Assembly (NCBI GenBank): GCA_032158125.1 | Contig: JASKOT010000010.1 | Location: forward strand, 124,001 to 188,000 | Direction of reading: 5' to 3' | DNA: 64,000 nucleotides | Origin: Papiliotrema nemorosa | Lineage: Eukaryota > Basidiomycota > Tremellomycetes > Tremellales > Rhynchogastremaceae | Part shown: positions 53,406 to 64,000 of the stretch, piece by piece | Layout: each line of letters begins with the position of its first letter | Position numbering within the stretch: position 1 is the first letter of the stretch | The notes under the pieces: model-generated | The model's database searches: none | Seen by the model: only the letters and a program-made list of their open reading frames with translations | What the model was told of the DNA's origin: nothing | Made by a program: the position numbers and the translations under genes

Positions 53406-56400
53406 ATGAAATCGCTATTATCACGATTTCGACATGGTCGCGAGACTTCACCCCCATCACGCCCTTCTTCCTCTCAATCCGTCGACAAGCCGCTTCCCCG
53501 ACATCCTCCCGCCAGCCGATCGTCCTCCTATAGTGGGTCTGAATCCATCGATCGTTCGATTACACCCATAGCTGCACTACATTCGCAGTCATCTTCGGCC
53601 TCTTCCGACTCGATACGTCCGCTGTCCGTGGCCGGCATACCGGAAGAAGACGATGAGGAAATCGGCGTCGAGGGCGATGACACTATACGAGTCAGGACGA
53701 TCAGTGCTGCTGATGTTGGTGCCGTGAAAAAGGTCACCTTCAGATCTCCTGTACCTACACCTACTACCTCGCTCGTATTGGACGAGATACCGGCAGTATC
53801 CAACGTTCCCCCTCCTCTCCCTTCAGACCGTGATCGAACTGTCTCATCTTCGTCAAAACATGCCTTCCCCACGTCTCCTACCAAAAAAGCCTCATTCACC
53901 TTTTCCCGACCACCATCGACGCAATCTCGCTCGAACTCGAGGCAATCGTTGCCAAGCTCGATGAAACCGATCATGACACGAAAATCGTCTGTACCGTCAG
54001 GACCACCCAGCGCAAGTCCGAGCAAATCTACCATGTCGCCCACGCCCTCTGAACATTCTCTCAGCGGCATGAGCAACAGAAGCTACCTACCACCTCCCAA
54101 CAGCTGGAGTGAAATGGCAGAGGATGATCTTATCGCCAACCTGAGCCCGAGGGAAAGGACGAGACAAGAGGTATTATGGGAAATCGTCAGCAGCGAAGAA
54201 AGGTGAGTCGTTTTGATGAGCCATAGCTCATTCTCAGATACGTTCAAGAGCTCATCAAGCTCAAAGAGACATTCTGCCGAAATCTCTTACCACCTTCTGC
54301 CACATCTCCATCGCTTGACCTCCTCGACGCTTCCACCAGTCTCGCTCGGACCCTTTCACCTACTCTTTCCACCCAATCACCTTCATCACCTGCAGAGTCA
54401 TTCAACAATTTTCTACCAATCGCTGCACAATATGCCACTGGATCTAAGTTGTCTTCCGGACAGAGTGATCCAAGGCTGAATGCGTACAACATCCTCACCA
54501 ACGGTCGACCAGGAGAAGGACCAAGCCGGAAATCTAGCTCAGTCAATCTGAATGGCGCCCACGGACAACGTTCTCATCAATCTTTACCTCCACCGCGACG
54601 AGATGGAGGCAGCGGAGGTCTTTCGATAACGGGTCGAATGTCATATCATCCTGGCGCAAAGGGCAAACACGATTACCGAGCTGTATCGGGCTCTTCGACA
54701 ACGTCATCAACGGGAGAAGTACCGATTCCAGAGGATCTTGAAAAGGTCCTCAAGGTGCTGGCCAATGGCATACTGGAGGGGCATGTCAAGCTTGCTGCTG
54801 CTTTGAGAAGACGCTACGAGAATCAATACCCCCTGGTCCGCTCATTAGCGGATGTATTTACTTCACATGTGAGTCATCAATCATCGAACTGTGATCGGAC
54901 TGATATGCAGTCGTATATACTACGGGAATATGCCACATACGTGCTGCATCTCGAGCGAGCATTGGACCAGGTTGACAACGCCCTTTCGCAGTACACCGCG
55001 TCACTATCAAAGAGGGCATCGCGCAGATTGGAAGAAACCGAGATCGGACGTCTCGGTAAACTAATGCTCGGTCTAGAAGAGCTGGCAGCCGAACGAGGGG
55101 AATCTGGACTAGCCATTTCCCTCTCAAAGCCTTTCCAAAGGCTACTCAAGTACCCCTTGTTATTCCAAAACCTCTTGTTCAACACCGATCCTAGTCTCAA
55201 AGAGTACGAAGCGACACTAGCGATGGTGGACGAGGTCGAAGAGATCGTCAGGACCATCGAGGATGAAAAGGCATCGTCGGAAGAGCGGGAGAAGACGAGA
55301 GATGTTTGGGCGCGAATTGAGGGACTGGAACGAGACAAGGTGAGTGCACCCCATGCGTGATCACGTCACTGATTATAGATTCTCATGGCTCCAAAACCGA
55401 ATCGACTTTTGGTCAGCGAAGCGCAATGCCCAATGTCGGAAGCCGAGGTCAAAGCTCTCAAAGACGCGACGTCAAAGCAGAAAAAGTCGTTTAGGCGATT
55501 GAGCGACATCTTGAAGGGCTCGGCAGAGTCTGCAGATCTATGGATCGTCCGGTTCTCGGATGTTTCGTTGCTTTGCGAAAGAACGGGGATGACTTCTCTG
55601 CCGGTATCCAATTTCAAAGCCACGAGGAGCGACTCTTTGCCTGATCTGGGTGGACGGTCGAGATTTGCGACTACTGGCAAGCGCGCCTCCTCCGTAAGAC
55701 CGCGAAACCTGTACAAGGTGAGTCGATGCGAGGTATGCTAGCAGAGCTCGGCCTGACTCGTAGTTTATCAAGATTCACGAGTGGCATTTGAAGCCGAAGA
55801 CAGGCAGTACAGAAGGATTGTGAGCTCTTTTCGAAGCCACTGCCATGGCCGAGCTGACGCGTACAGGCTAGAAATGGAAGAGTGCGCTAAAGGACTCGAT
55901 TAAGATACTGTTCGCTGACAAGCAGGATTTCGCGAGCGCGATCGGCGGGACCTACCATATCAAACGCATCATCCCCACGGAAGTCACATTCTCCTCTGCC
56001 GGAGTCAGCAGCTGCGACACCTCAACAACCGGTCAAGGTGCCATTGAAGGGCGATGGAGGGTCTTCTTCGGCGAAGAGCAGACCTCGTCGAAGAGACGCC
56101 GAGACAGAGACAATGGTCTCGGATCGTCTGTCCGTCATGTCATTTGCCTTCAAGGGATCTGACCAGATCAAACCTGTCGCTCAACGGACTAAGCCTGTCG
56201 CTCCTTCGTCAAACACAACGACAGGCGCAAAAGCGCAGACCACTCGGTCATTCTCGTCTTCACCTGCGATCTACCCACAAAGACGATCATCCGGTGGTCA
56301 CGTTACCGGCAATGCGGCCAACGCCAAGTGTGCTCATCGACTTCGCTCGGCGGAAACGGTACCCGCCAACGGAGACATTACGGTTCGTCCAGGTTCGCGG

Positions 56401-56835
56401 ACGAGGAAATCCCTTCCACCCGCTATGGCGCTATCAGGAAAGACCGGTCGAGTGACCCCTATTGGTAGATCTTCCCCTGCTCTCAGTCCAACAGAGCGTA
56501 ATGGCAATACTCCAAGATCCCCTGCTCCTGCTCCGCCCGCGAAACTGACGCCCAAAACGCCCTCTGTAGCACCGTCAACCAGAGAATCCGTCAGAGGACT
56601 GAGCGGGGCAACGGCAATGGCACCATCACCATCAAGGATGGAAACTTCGGTCACGGGGACAGGACGACGGGTCGTACCCAAAGCCGTGGCACAGGCCAAA
56701 ACGCAGGGTATGAGACCGAGCGTCAGTACAGACTCTGGAGTGGCGGGCATGTGGACGGCGTATAGAGACGGAGGGGCGGTAGGTACACCGGCTAAGAAGC
56801 CTCCGCCAGGACGGTCGATGGGCGGGAAGATATAA
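53406..56835 (+). CDS. Rho guanine-nucleotide exchange factor (DH, probable PH)
   Basis: The Ser/Pro-rich N-terminus (MKSLLSRFRHGRETSPPSRP) leads to the DH domain, which starts at RQEVLWEIVSSEERYVQEL. It includes FNNFLPIAAQYA, LREYATYVLHLERALDQVDN, and the signature SLSKPFQRLLKYPLLFQNLL. A PH-like part follows (ADLWIVRFSDVSLLCERTG; FIKIHEWHLKPKTGS). A long Ser/Thr/Pro tail ends PPPGRSMGGKI. Introns lie near 54202, 54871, 55340, 55719 and 55819. It activates a Rho-type GTPase in polarity or wall integrity. The join near 55870-55965 is unsettled: a helix-like frame (KWKSALKDSIKIL) and the tail frame differ by one base. An intron 55877-55920 joins them but skips that helix. Confidence 0.85.
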
Positions 56836-57057
56836 TCATTTCAACGAGTGTGACGAAATTGACGAATTAGCAAAGATCGGGAAGGGGGAGAGAATGTATT
56901 GTAGTGATTGCCTAAATTGATGATCAGCTTCATGAAAGCTTAATGACATGACGATGTTCGTAAGGATTGCATGGATGTATCGTATACTCGTATCAACTCG
57001 TGGGGTGTTCGTGAAGCCGTATACCAGTTGTCAGCGTCGACGGTTTGATCGCCTCGA

Positions 57058-58590
57058 TCAAGGGACAAAAGGATGTGCGACCAATTCTTCGTACAACTCT
57101 TTGGGCAGATCACCAGCCATGACTGCAGCCGTGGTGATTACGCTCTCTGCGTTGAGCGGCGGGAACGTCCTCAATATCTTCATCGGTCTGTAGTGTCAGT
57201 TGGATCTTCGCACATAGTATATCCAGAACAAACGAAGGAGCCGCGAGAAGTTGTTCTGTCATTTGCAAGACTTGAGCCGCCACACAGAGGATGTTCAAGT
57301 GGACTCCAAAAGTCAAGAGGAAGCTGGAATCAGCGGTACTTTCTCCACACAGGGAGACCACTCACTCCCATAGCTTCAACACTTCGTCCAGGGGGGGTGT
57401 ACAAGCGCAAAGGGTCATTACAGCTGGATATCAGTAAGCATCGCAGTACACCGCATGAATGAGATGAGACTAACATGGAAAGGCGTAAATTTCAGCGGTA
57501 AGATTCTTCTTCCGAAGGTGATCATACAGATCCTCGTTCAAAAACGCCAAACATCGATCAAGCAACTGTACACATCAGCACAAGTCATTCGAGCTCGTAA
57601 GCTTGACTCTGTACTCACCTTGAGCCCACGATGGACACCCGTCAGAGTCGGCTGGACGTATAATGGACAACAATTCTCGATGAAATTTGCAAAACAGGCA
57701 AAAGCTTCCAATTGCGTAGGCATGGTATACAAGAACGGGGCTGCTAAGACGTTCATCCCTGGTGAGTCAGTGTCATTCCCATCTCGAGACTGTGGGAGTG
57801 TATCTCATGGGGATATTGTGGCCAAGGAGAGACATACCTTGGACATAGGTGAAGGACGGTCCTTGTCGGTTATCGCCTATAAGATTAGCAAAGACCAGGT
57901 GCCTTTAAGAATCGGCTCACCGCTGTTCCTCCATACGAATGCTTCGAGTAAACGGATTAGCATATCTTCCTTGACCTTCCCCTTGAATTGAGTATCCGTA
58001 GCTAGTGTGCGAAACGTGTCGTTCTTTACTGCAACATATCAGCTCCGCACTCTCAAGCCGGTCTTTTTGTCCTTCAAAGCGAGTTGGCAAAGCAGGCTAA
58101 GTAACCGTCCACGGGATTTGCCGGAGGAGTGCAGGTTGAAACAAGGCTCACTCTTTGCGCTGACTGAAGAAGGACCCTTGGAGACGTATTCGAGGTACTT
58201 TGCTGTATCCAGCTGATCCACCTTTAACATGATCTTCCACACGACAGGTCTCAGCGAAGCTTGTCCTTCCTGCGTATCAGTGCAGTCCACTCATCCATCA
58301 CTCGACCGTCCCGGCACGAGATGTGCTTTGTAGAGGGAGTCACTTACGGAAGTAGGGATACCATCTGTCAGGATGACACTGGCCAGCTTTTCTAAACCTC
58401 GAATGAGACTATTCGGATCTCTATTCCTACTCTTCCCTAGACGAACTTTGAATTCTTCGTACGGATCTCTGGGGTCTTTCGGGTTATGTTCAATAGATGA
58501 TTGATGGGCTGGGGTATCGTGTGGAGGAAGGGGCCGGAGAGATTTGGTAGAGTCGGAATGGTGGATTCGGCGTAAAGTACCCGTAGACAT
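57058..58590 (-). CDS. BUB2: BUB2/Cdc16-type TBC GTPase-activating protein
   Basis: Half of the two-part GAP that restrains the mitotic-exit/septation GTPase (Tem1/Spg1) at the spindle pole until the spindle is positioned. TBC landmarks: ASLRPVVWKIMLKVDQLDTA; LTYVQGMNVLAAPFLYTMPT (YVQGMN); EAFACFANFIENCCPLY; LDRCLAFLNEDLYDHL; and LWDFLLTFGVHLNILCV. It ends LPKELYEELVAHPFVP. The gene is split by many short introns between the blocks. The start MSTGTLRRIHHSD (58590) is supported by RDPYEEFKVRLGKSRNRDPN next to it. The arginine of the canonical TBC IxxDxxR motif lies in the exon around 57990-58035 and was not checked in detail. Confidence 0.88.
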
Positions 58591-59020
58591 CGCGACGAAG
58601 GGTCAAGAGGGACGAGATCAAGCAGGGATCGTGCTTGGTCAATCTTTGGAGGATTTCCGGCCAACTAATCCCAACGTGCGGTCAATGTATCTCGTACTGA
58701 AAGCTTTGACGATGTATGTACCCTTCGAGGTGTCGATGGACAATGTCGAATGGCAATGATGATGAAACACGTCCCGGAATTGTTGACACGACTTTTGAAA
58801 CCGATTCCATTTCTTCCATTTCGACCTTCGACCCGTCTGCTCCTCTACTCCTCTACATCCTCGACATATCACGCTTGCCTTACCCCGACATCTCCTTCGA
58901 AGCTCCAGAGAGAGCATAGAGCGGTTCAGTGTTTCGAACTGAGAGGGTGAAGCGTATAGGCAGGGGATGACTCGGGAGCTTTGAGCAAAGAACATGCTCA
59001 GCGAGGAGCTTTCCACGGAC
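58591..59020. other. Divergent promoter of BUB2 and MED21
   Basis: 430 bp. Two overlapping short frames exist on each strand but look like chance. No other feature was seen. Confidence 0.5.
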
Positions 59021-59788
59021 ATGGTGAATCCACCCTCTTACCCCTTTCTCCGTGTCCTTCGGACGGGTGGCTGATATACATAGGACAGGATCACTCAACT
59101 TCAAGATGCAATATTAGACGTGAAACTCACTCTCGCTCGCTGGTGGCAGGAGCTCATGATAGTTATTGACGATCACGCACACTTCTATCGAATATATCAC
59201 CAAACGCACACAATTTGAACAAAACTCTTCGGCTATTCCAACTACGCTCATTTCGCCCGAAGCTGCTTCGAGAACAGAATACAAGGGTAAGTCAGGCGCC
59301 CTCATCCCCCTCGCTCTTGTCTTCGACAATCTCCTTGTCACTGGACGCCTTGGTTCGGATAAGGAACCAAGGTCAACGGGAGAGAGAGGGCTGACGGGTA
59401 GCGGCTATTCAGACTTTTGTAAGAGATATCGTCAGGCGCTCAAAGGATATCGAATCGCTCATCGCGGCACTACCGAAGAAAGACGATAGCGAGAAAAGGG
59501 TGAGCAGACCCAAGTGTACAGATACATAAGGCGGGGGCGCTGATTATAGGCGACTAGGATAGCAGAGTTGCAGGAGGAATTAGAAGAAGTGGAGAGGGAC
59601 TATCAGGATGCCCTGAGCCAAGCTAGTCAGTCGAGCTGTCCTCTTGTGGATCACAGACTGATTGGACAGAGGCACTTATGAGAGAGTTGGAGAAGGCTCT
59701 CGGTACGGCTTTAGGAGATCAAGGGGATATTTCCGATGCTGGATCAGTGGCATCGCCAAAGGAAGATGTTAAACTGGACATAGACTGA
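59021..59788 (+). CDS. MED21: Mediator complex subunit 21
   Basis: Exons: 59021-59023, 59084-59119, 59163-59286, 59402-59499, 59550-59625 and 59670-59788 (456 nt, 151 residues, the usual size). MED21 (Srb7) is a middle-module coiled-coil subunit that pairs with MED7. Landmarks: MDRITQLQDAILDLLTITHT, then SIEYITKRTQFEQ; IPTTLISPEAASRTEYKAAI; TFVRDIVRRSKDIESLIAAL, then PKKDDSEKR; and RIAELQEELEEVERDYQDAL. The first coding exon is just the ATG, followed by a 60-nt intron. The conserved DRITQLQD right after Met supports this. The acceptors at 59401 and 59162 were chosen to restore conserved residues. Confidence 0.9.
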
Positions 59789-59944
59789 TCAAAGCAAAGT
59801 TTATATGGTATGGCGGAAACCTCATCACAGTGTATGCGTTCCCCGCACAGGTGGTGACTAGGTGCATATCTCGACGCATCGTGCAAGATTGGTACAAGAT
59901 GAGATCAAAATTGGGTCTGAACCCCATGGTCAAGAAGTGAATCG

Positions 59945-62900
59945 TTACAACCTGAACATCTGCCCATCACAGTTCGGCGCTTTGCTACACATCATTCAGC
60001 AGAAGTCAAGTTCGGGAAAAAGACACGACTCACCAGTAACAGATGTTCCTCTGCATCTTCGCATTGGCCTTCTTGTCCTTCGCCGACATGTGCGCAGCGA
60101 CAGACGTCTTGGATTGTCGCTTCTTTCCCTTTTTACCCGTTTTGCGCTCAACCACAGGCTCACTGATCTCCTCGTCGTCCTAATGTCAGCATGGAGTATT
60201 GGCGCACCGACTACTCACATTGATGCCCTTGTAGGAGATGCACAATTCTTCGCGAGCAGCAATGTCACGCCTGGCGAAAATGACAAGACTACCGATGAGT
60301 TGAGGTACGCGACCAACGGGACGCGACGACTCACAGAGGTCGCTCTGGGTGGAAATCCTTGCCGTTACCCCTGAACCGCAAATGGACGAGGCCGACTCAC
60401 CTTGACATAACACTGTGTAATCTCCAAGTTCGGATCGCAAGAGTGATTCTACCTAATCAGCGGAACTCTCGAGTAGTCGCGACAGGTGATTTACAAAGAA
60501 GCGTGTATACTGTCTCCATCAGCAATTTGCCAAATGTGTTCATTCACTCACGTTCTGTGTAGAAATTGAAGCAAAGAAGAAGTAGATTAGCTGCAGTACT
60601 TGCTTGCGACACATCCCACTCACTCCATAATGGAAGGCGTCGACTGCTGATCAGCCTCGACTCTATAGGCGACTCGCTACACTCACCACTATACGCATTA
60701 TACACCACCGTTGGGTCTGCGGTGTCCATCATGCTCTTGGCCCTTTCCGCGGTAGCTTCCGCAATTTCCGCCAACCTCGGATCGATAGCATGCAGACCCG
60801 CTGGGGGATTCGCAATCTGCCATCCGTCAAGATCAAAGAGATACCTCGCTGTCAGCAATATCATAAGACACGAAGACCTACGTCCTGCCAATCTCCGAAT
60901 ACAGCTCTCCTCGTAGCTCGCTTTCCTCCTCGGTGATGACCTCACCCGAGTAAATGCCAATAAAAGTACCCATAGGTATTTTGTCCTTGGCCTGCACACC
61001 CCAGCCCTTCAGTCTCTGAATCCGTCAGCCACGTCAGACGTCGGCAAATGTGGCAGCTGACCGTCTTGACAAGCTCAAGTTTGGTAGCTGAAGATCGACC
61101 GCGTTGAATTACCCTGTTCATGCACTCGGGTGGACATCCACAGGTTTCCCCGCACTCCCATATCGGTATAGAGAGATTTTTGGCGGTTCCGTCCCTACCG
61201 ATCAGTCCCTGGAGTGGAGATAATCACGGGTCAGACCCACTTGTTGTATGCGAAACCTTTTTCTGGTATATCATAGAAATACAGCTTCTGCCTCTTGAGA
61301 CACGTGCACGTTCGCGAATTGGGATCACACGGTCCGTCGCAACCACATCCCAATCCCTTTTCCGGATCAGGTACATCGAGATTGTACAACATCTCGTTAG
61401 AGTACTCAAACTCCATATCAGGAGGAGCTCCTTCCGAGTCAATGTTGTTGATCACGCCGATAGGTCCCGATTCCAGCTCTTTTTGTTGAATGTACGATTC
61501 AAAGATGACTCGATGAAGGGCTGGGTTCTTGGTAAAATAAGGTGCCCTATCGTTCCATTCGTCAATGTCGCGAGAGTCGAATTGGCGTTTCGCGACACCC
61601 CGCCGATCCGGCGGAGGGGATTGGGTGGAATCGTGCGGTCGTGTCCCATGGCACAGCTGATTCTCGACCATGTCATCGTAGGGCGAGCGATCGCTTGATT
61701 GGCCCGAGTCGCCGTCGAGAAGGATATCAACGTCGGAAGCGCCATCCTCCTCGGCAATCCTCCTCCACTCTGCTCTCGACATCTGATCCGCGTCACTTGG
61801 TAAGGCCGGCTTGTCGACATCAGGCGATGAATGACCAATGCCAGAATGATGAGACGCAGGTGCCGTAGGAGCAAATGTAGACTGCGCCTCTTCGGGTGCC
61901 ATGTTCACCGGCGTCGCGCTGCGCCTTTTCTGGTTTCTGTTCCTGACTCGCATACGAAGGTATTCCAAAGCGCTCATATTAGGCGGTCTGCCTGAGAACG
62001 GTGTATCGGACAGCGGCGAATATCCCGATACCGTAGGACGAAATTCTTCCGGTGAGAGCTCTTGTATCGATGGTACCGAACTGGGGGCGGGTGAGGGTCT
62101 CGCAATGGTAGCATTAATCTCTGGGTTCTGCGCATCCTTGCCGCTCATTTGTGTTGGCTCGACCTCTGTCAAACGCCCAAAATCGAGCGCTTCGTCTCGC
62201 AAACGACTCGAGGTACTCCAAGTTTCCGTCTTTGCCGAATCGTTGGGCTGGGTCAAAGTTGTGGGATCCATGACTAACATGGTCATCTCAGAGTTTTCCG
62301 GCTGCGGTACTCTGCTCTCATTGTCTTTCGGGCCGGATTGGCCATCATCAAGTGTTTGACCTCTCATTGCGGGAGCGTCTAGATAGTGCATCTTTGGAGC
62401 GTTTGAATCCACATGTTTCAGCGATGTTGGCGGGTCGGACAGAATATCTCCATTCACGTTGGGAACGCCTTGTAAGGGTACAGCTTCGTTGCTTGCTGTT
62501 TCAGCCCCAGGTTGGAGTAGATCGCTGCTGATCTCAGCGGCTGATGGAGAACTGCGGTAATCGGTAGGCTCGTCAACGTCCACTGCCGTGTCCGGCTGCG
62601 TTGCGGCTACCGGATCGTCACGTAAATCCTCTGAATCTGCTGTTGTGCTAGTATTTGCAGAGATGACTGGCTTCGGTATCGGCACTCTGTACTGTGTCAC
62701 CCAAGTGGGTGCTCTTCGTACAGGCTGTGATGGTGTGTTTGCGAGTACGAGGACCGTCGCAATAATCGCCTCGTTTTGCTCCAAAGGGTTCGGGCTTGTA
62801 TCGCCATTCTTTGCTGGGTAGCTGGTGGACGAAGGGGACGCAGAGGCTGTTACATGCCTCCTCGGCTTCTTTGGGATCACCTGATCAGCGACTTCAGCTG

Positions 62901-64000
62901 ATGAGGCTCGTTTGTTGCGTTCCGGTACATCCATGGGGCCTAGATGAATAAAGTTGCCCCATGTTCCAGGTTGAGGTGCATCCGACACGGTAGCGAGGCG
63001 TGGTGGTGCGCGCGATATCGATTGACCTCCTGCTCCAAACGTGGGCTCCTCGAATTCTGTCTCTGGCTTGTCGACGGCATCTGACGATTCGTCGGGTTTG
63101 ACTGAGGATCCTCGCACGGATGGAGTCGGACTGGGCAAAAAGAGTGGCTCCGCTCGGCCCCTTCTTGCACTGGTCGGCGTGTGGTACATTGGATTAAGCC
63201 CCGCGGGCGATGGTGCATTGGAAGGCGCTGTCAGGCCATCACTCTTTGAAAGAGCTGAAGGAATGCGCTGGTGAATGTTCGACAAGGGTCGCTGGTCTTG
63301 TTGAGGCCGATCGAGTGGAGCAGGATTGCCCCACGAACCTGGAGGTGGCAGCGATGTCGCCGGTGCGTCACTGAGAGCATTTGGAAGAGCTGGCATGTCG
63401 GTAGCCATTCCATTGTCATCCGGTTCGTGATCGTCTAGATGGGTAAGATTGCCCCAGGATCCTTTCGGTGGTATCGACGGTGGAGGAGGGTCCAGTGCAG
63501 ACTCGCTACGTTTCCTTGCCACGTTCATGCTTGTTACTTTCTTCATGGCAGCGACTCTATCCTTTGCCATTCCTGGAGAGCCACCTCGAGAAGCCGAGTC
63601 TGCCTCTGTCGCCTCCGGCGCGTCCAAAGGTGTTGGGTTGCCCCATGTGCCTCTCGGTTTCGCGGGTGAGACCAGTTCCTGCTTGGCATAGATCTGACTG
63701 CCCCCCGATATGGTCTGAACGGTCGGTCGAGAAACTTGCGAACCTGCTCCTGCCCTGCCAAGCACCTCATCCGTATGGCTTGGACCGCTGAGGGGGGCTG
63801 GGTTGCCCCATGTTCCTAGCGGTCGACTCTGAGGAGATCCCAGTTGAGATTTGCTCCTTTTCGATCCGTTTTGGCTCGCGGTGCTCGTCGTTGACTGCTC
63901 GGTGTGTCTTGGTTCTGACTTTTTGCGGAAAGCCGATGTGGATGGACCAGGTCCGGGGCGAGCTTGTTTTGGAGTCGCTAGTGTATTGATTGGACTTTTC
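59945..64000 (-). CDS. SUV39/Clr4-type histone H3 lysine-9 methyltransferase (5' end outside window)
   Basis: A long N-terminal region of low complexity (up to about 61500) contains five GTWGN-type repeats. The pre-SET domain follows: CGCDGPCDPNSRTCTCLKRQ and PIWECGETCGCPPECMNRVI, the Zn3Cys9 cluster. The SET domain begins RLKGWGVQAKDKIPMGTFIG, with IYSGEVITEEE and RYLFDLDGW. The core VDAFHYG-N-YTRFF-NHSCDPNLEI is assembled from exons 60643-60624, 60554-60552, 60509-60495 and 60448-60401. Then come exon 60357-60335 (ERPL) and LVIFARRDIAAREELCISYK. The post-SET is CYCKAPNCDGQMF, stop at 59945. Clr4 enzymes build heterochromatin. No chromodomain is visible in the part present. No upstream ATG appears in frame before the window edge. 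Confidence 0.92.

Noticed and set aside
58639..59022. Minus-strand frame of 127 codons before MED21
   Set aside because: Low-information sequence in the BUB2/MED21 promoter, overlapping the MED21 start.
1..64000. tRNA, rRNA, CRISPR, riboswitch or phage features
   Set aside because: A visual scan found none; the sequence is eukaryotic. A tRNA search program would be needed to rule out tRNAs fully.

Overview
The window looks like nuclear DNA of a basidiomycete yeast-like fungus, most likely of the Tremellomycetes (Cryptococcus/Kwoniella-like). This is inferred from intron style and gene content, not from a database search. Genes sit on both strands and are close together. Most are broken by very short introns (about 30-70 nt) with GTGAGT/GTAAGT donors, CTNAC-like branch sites and YAG acceptors. 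The proteins are typical of a fungal housekeeping set. There are no operons, CRISPR arrays, rRNAs or recognisable tRNAs. Exon junctions were read by hand, and for most genes the summed exon length is a multiple of three.

Left part (1-28 kb), in order: a partial FMP25-like RCC1 protein (complex III assembly) divergent from the complex I 24-kDa subunit; two tandem paralogues of an unrecognised family built from a repeated Trp-containing module; a small mitochondrial-type membrane protein; a histidine-rich tail-anchored protein; serine palmitoyltransferase LCB2; an SLC35F5-type transporter divergent from an XPG/RAD2-family nuclease; an MCP1-like membrane protein; a nuclear coiled-coil protein; a YSC84/LSB3-type SYLF-SH3 protein; a G-protein gamma subunit; an F-box protein; a single-pass sensor-like surface protein; and an F-box/LRR-like protein.

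Middle (28.2-36 kb): an accessory block unlike the rest. It holds seven short, fast-diverging, mostly intronless genes, all on the minus strand. They fall into two related groups with polar N-termini and beta-rich C-terminal domains. Several share an upstream module (two AAAGGAT/ATCCTTT boxes about 29 bp apart) and a TATA box 80-110 bp before the ATG. One copy carries an in-frame stop inside the conserved domain. A 40-bp inverted repeat, possibly a small transposon remnant, lies inside the block. This is the best candidate here for an undescribed gene family.

Right part (36-64 kb): an MSC2/ZnT5-type zinc transporter with a very long His-rich loop; a disordered nuclear-type protein; TAF5 (TFIID); RTT109 (H3K56 acetyltransferase); a RIM101/PacC pH-response zinc-finger factor with inverted PacC-type sites upstream; an unrecognised Ser/Arg-rich protein; a Rho GEF; BUB2/Cdc16 (mitotic exit GAP) divergent from MED21; and, running off the right edge, a SUV39/Clr4-type H3K9 methyltransferase. 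The SET core of that last gene is read from a chain of tiny exons (20, 3, 15, 48 and 23 nt).

Several chromatin and transcription genes (TAF5, RTT109, MED21, the methyltransferase) lie in the last third, but nothing suggests co-transcription.
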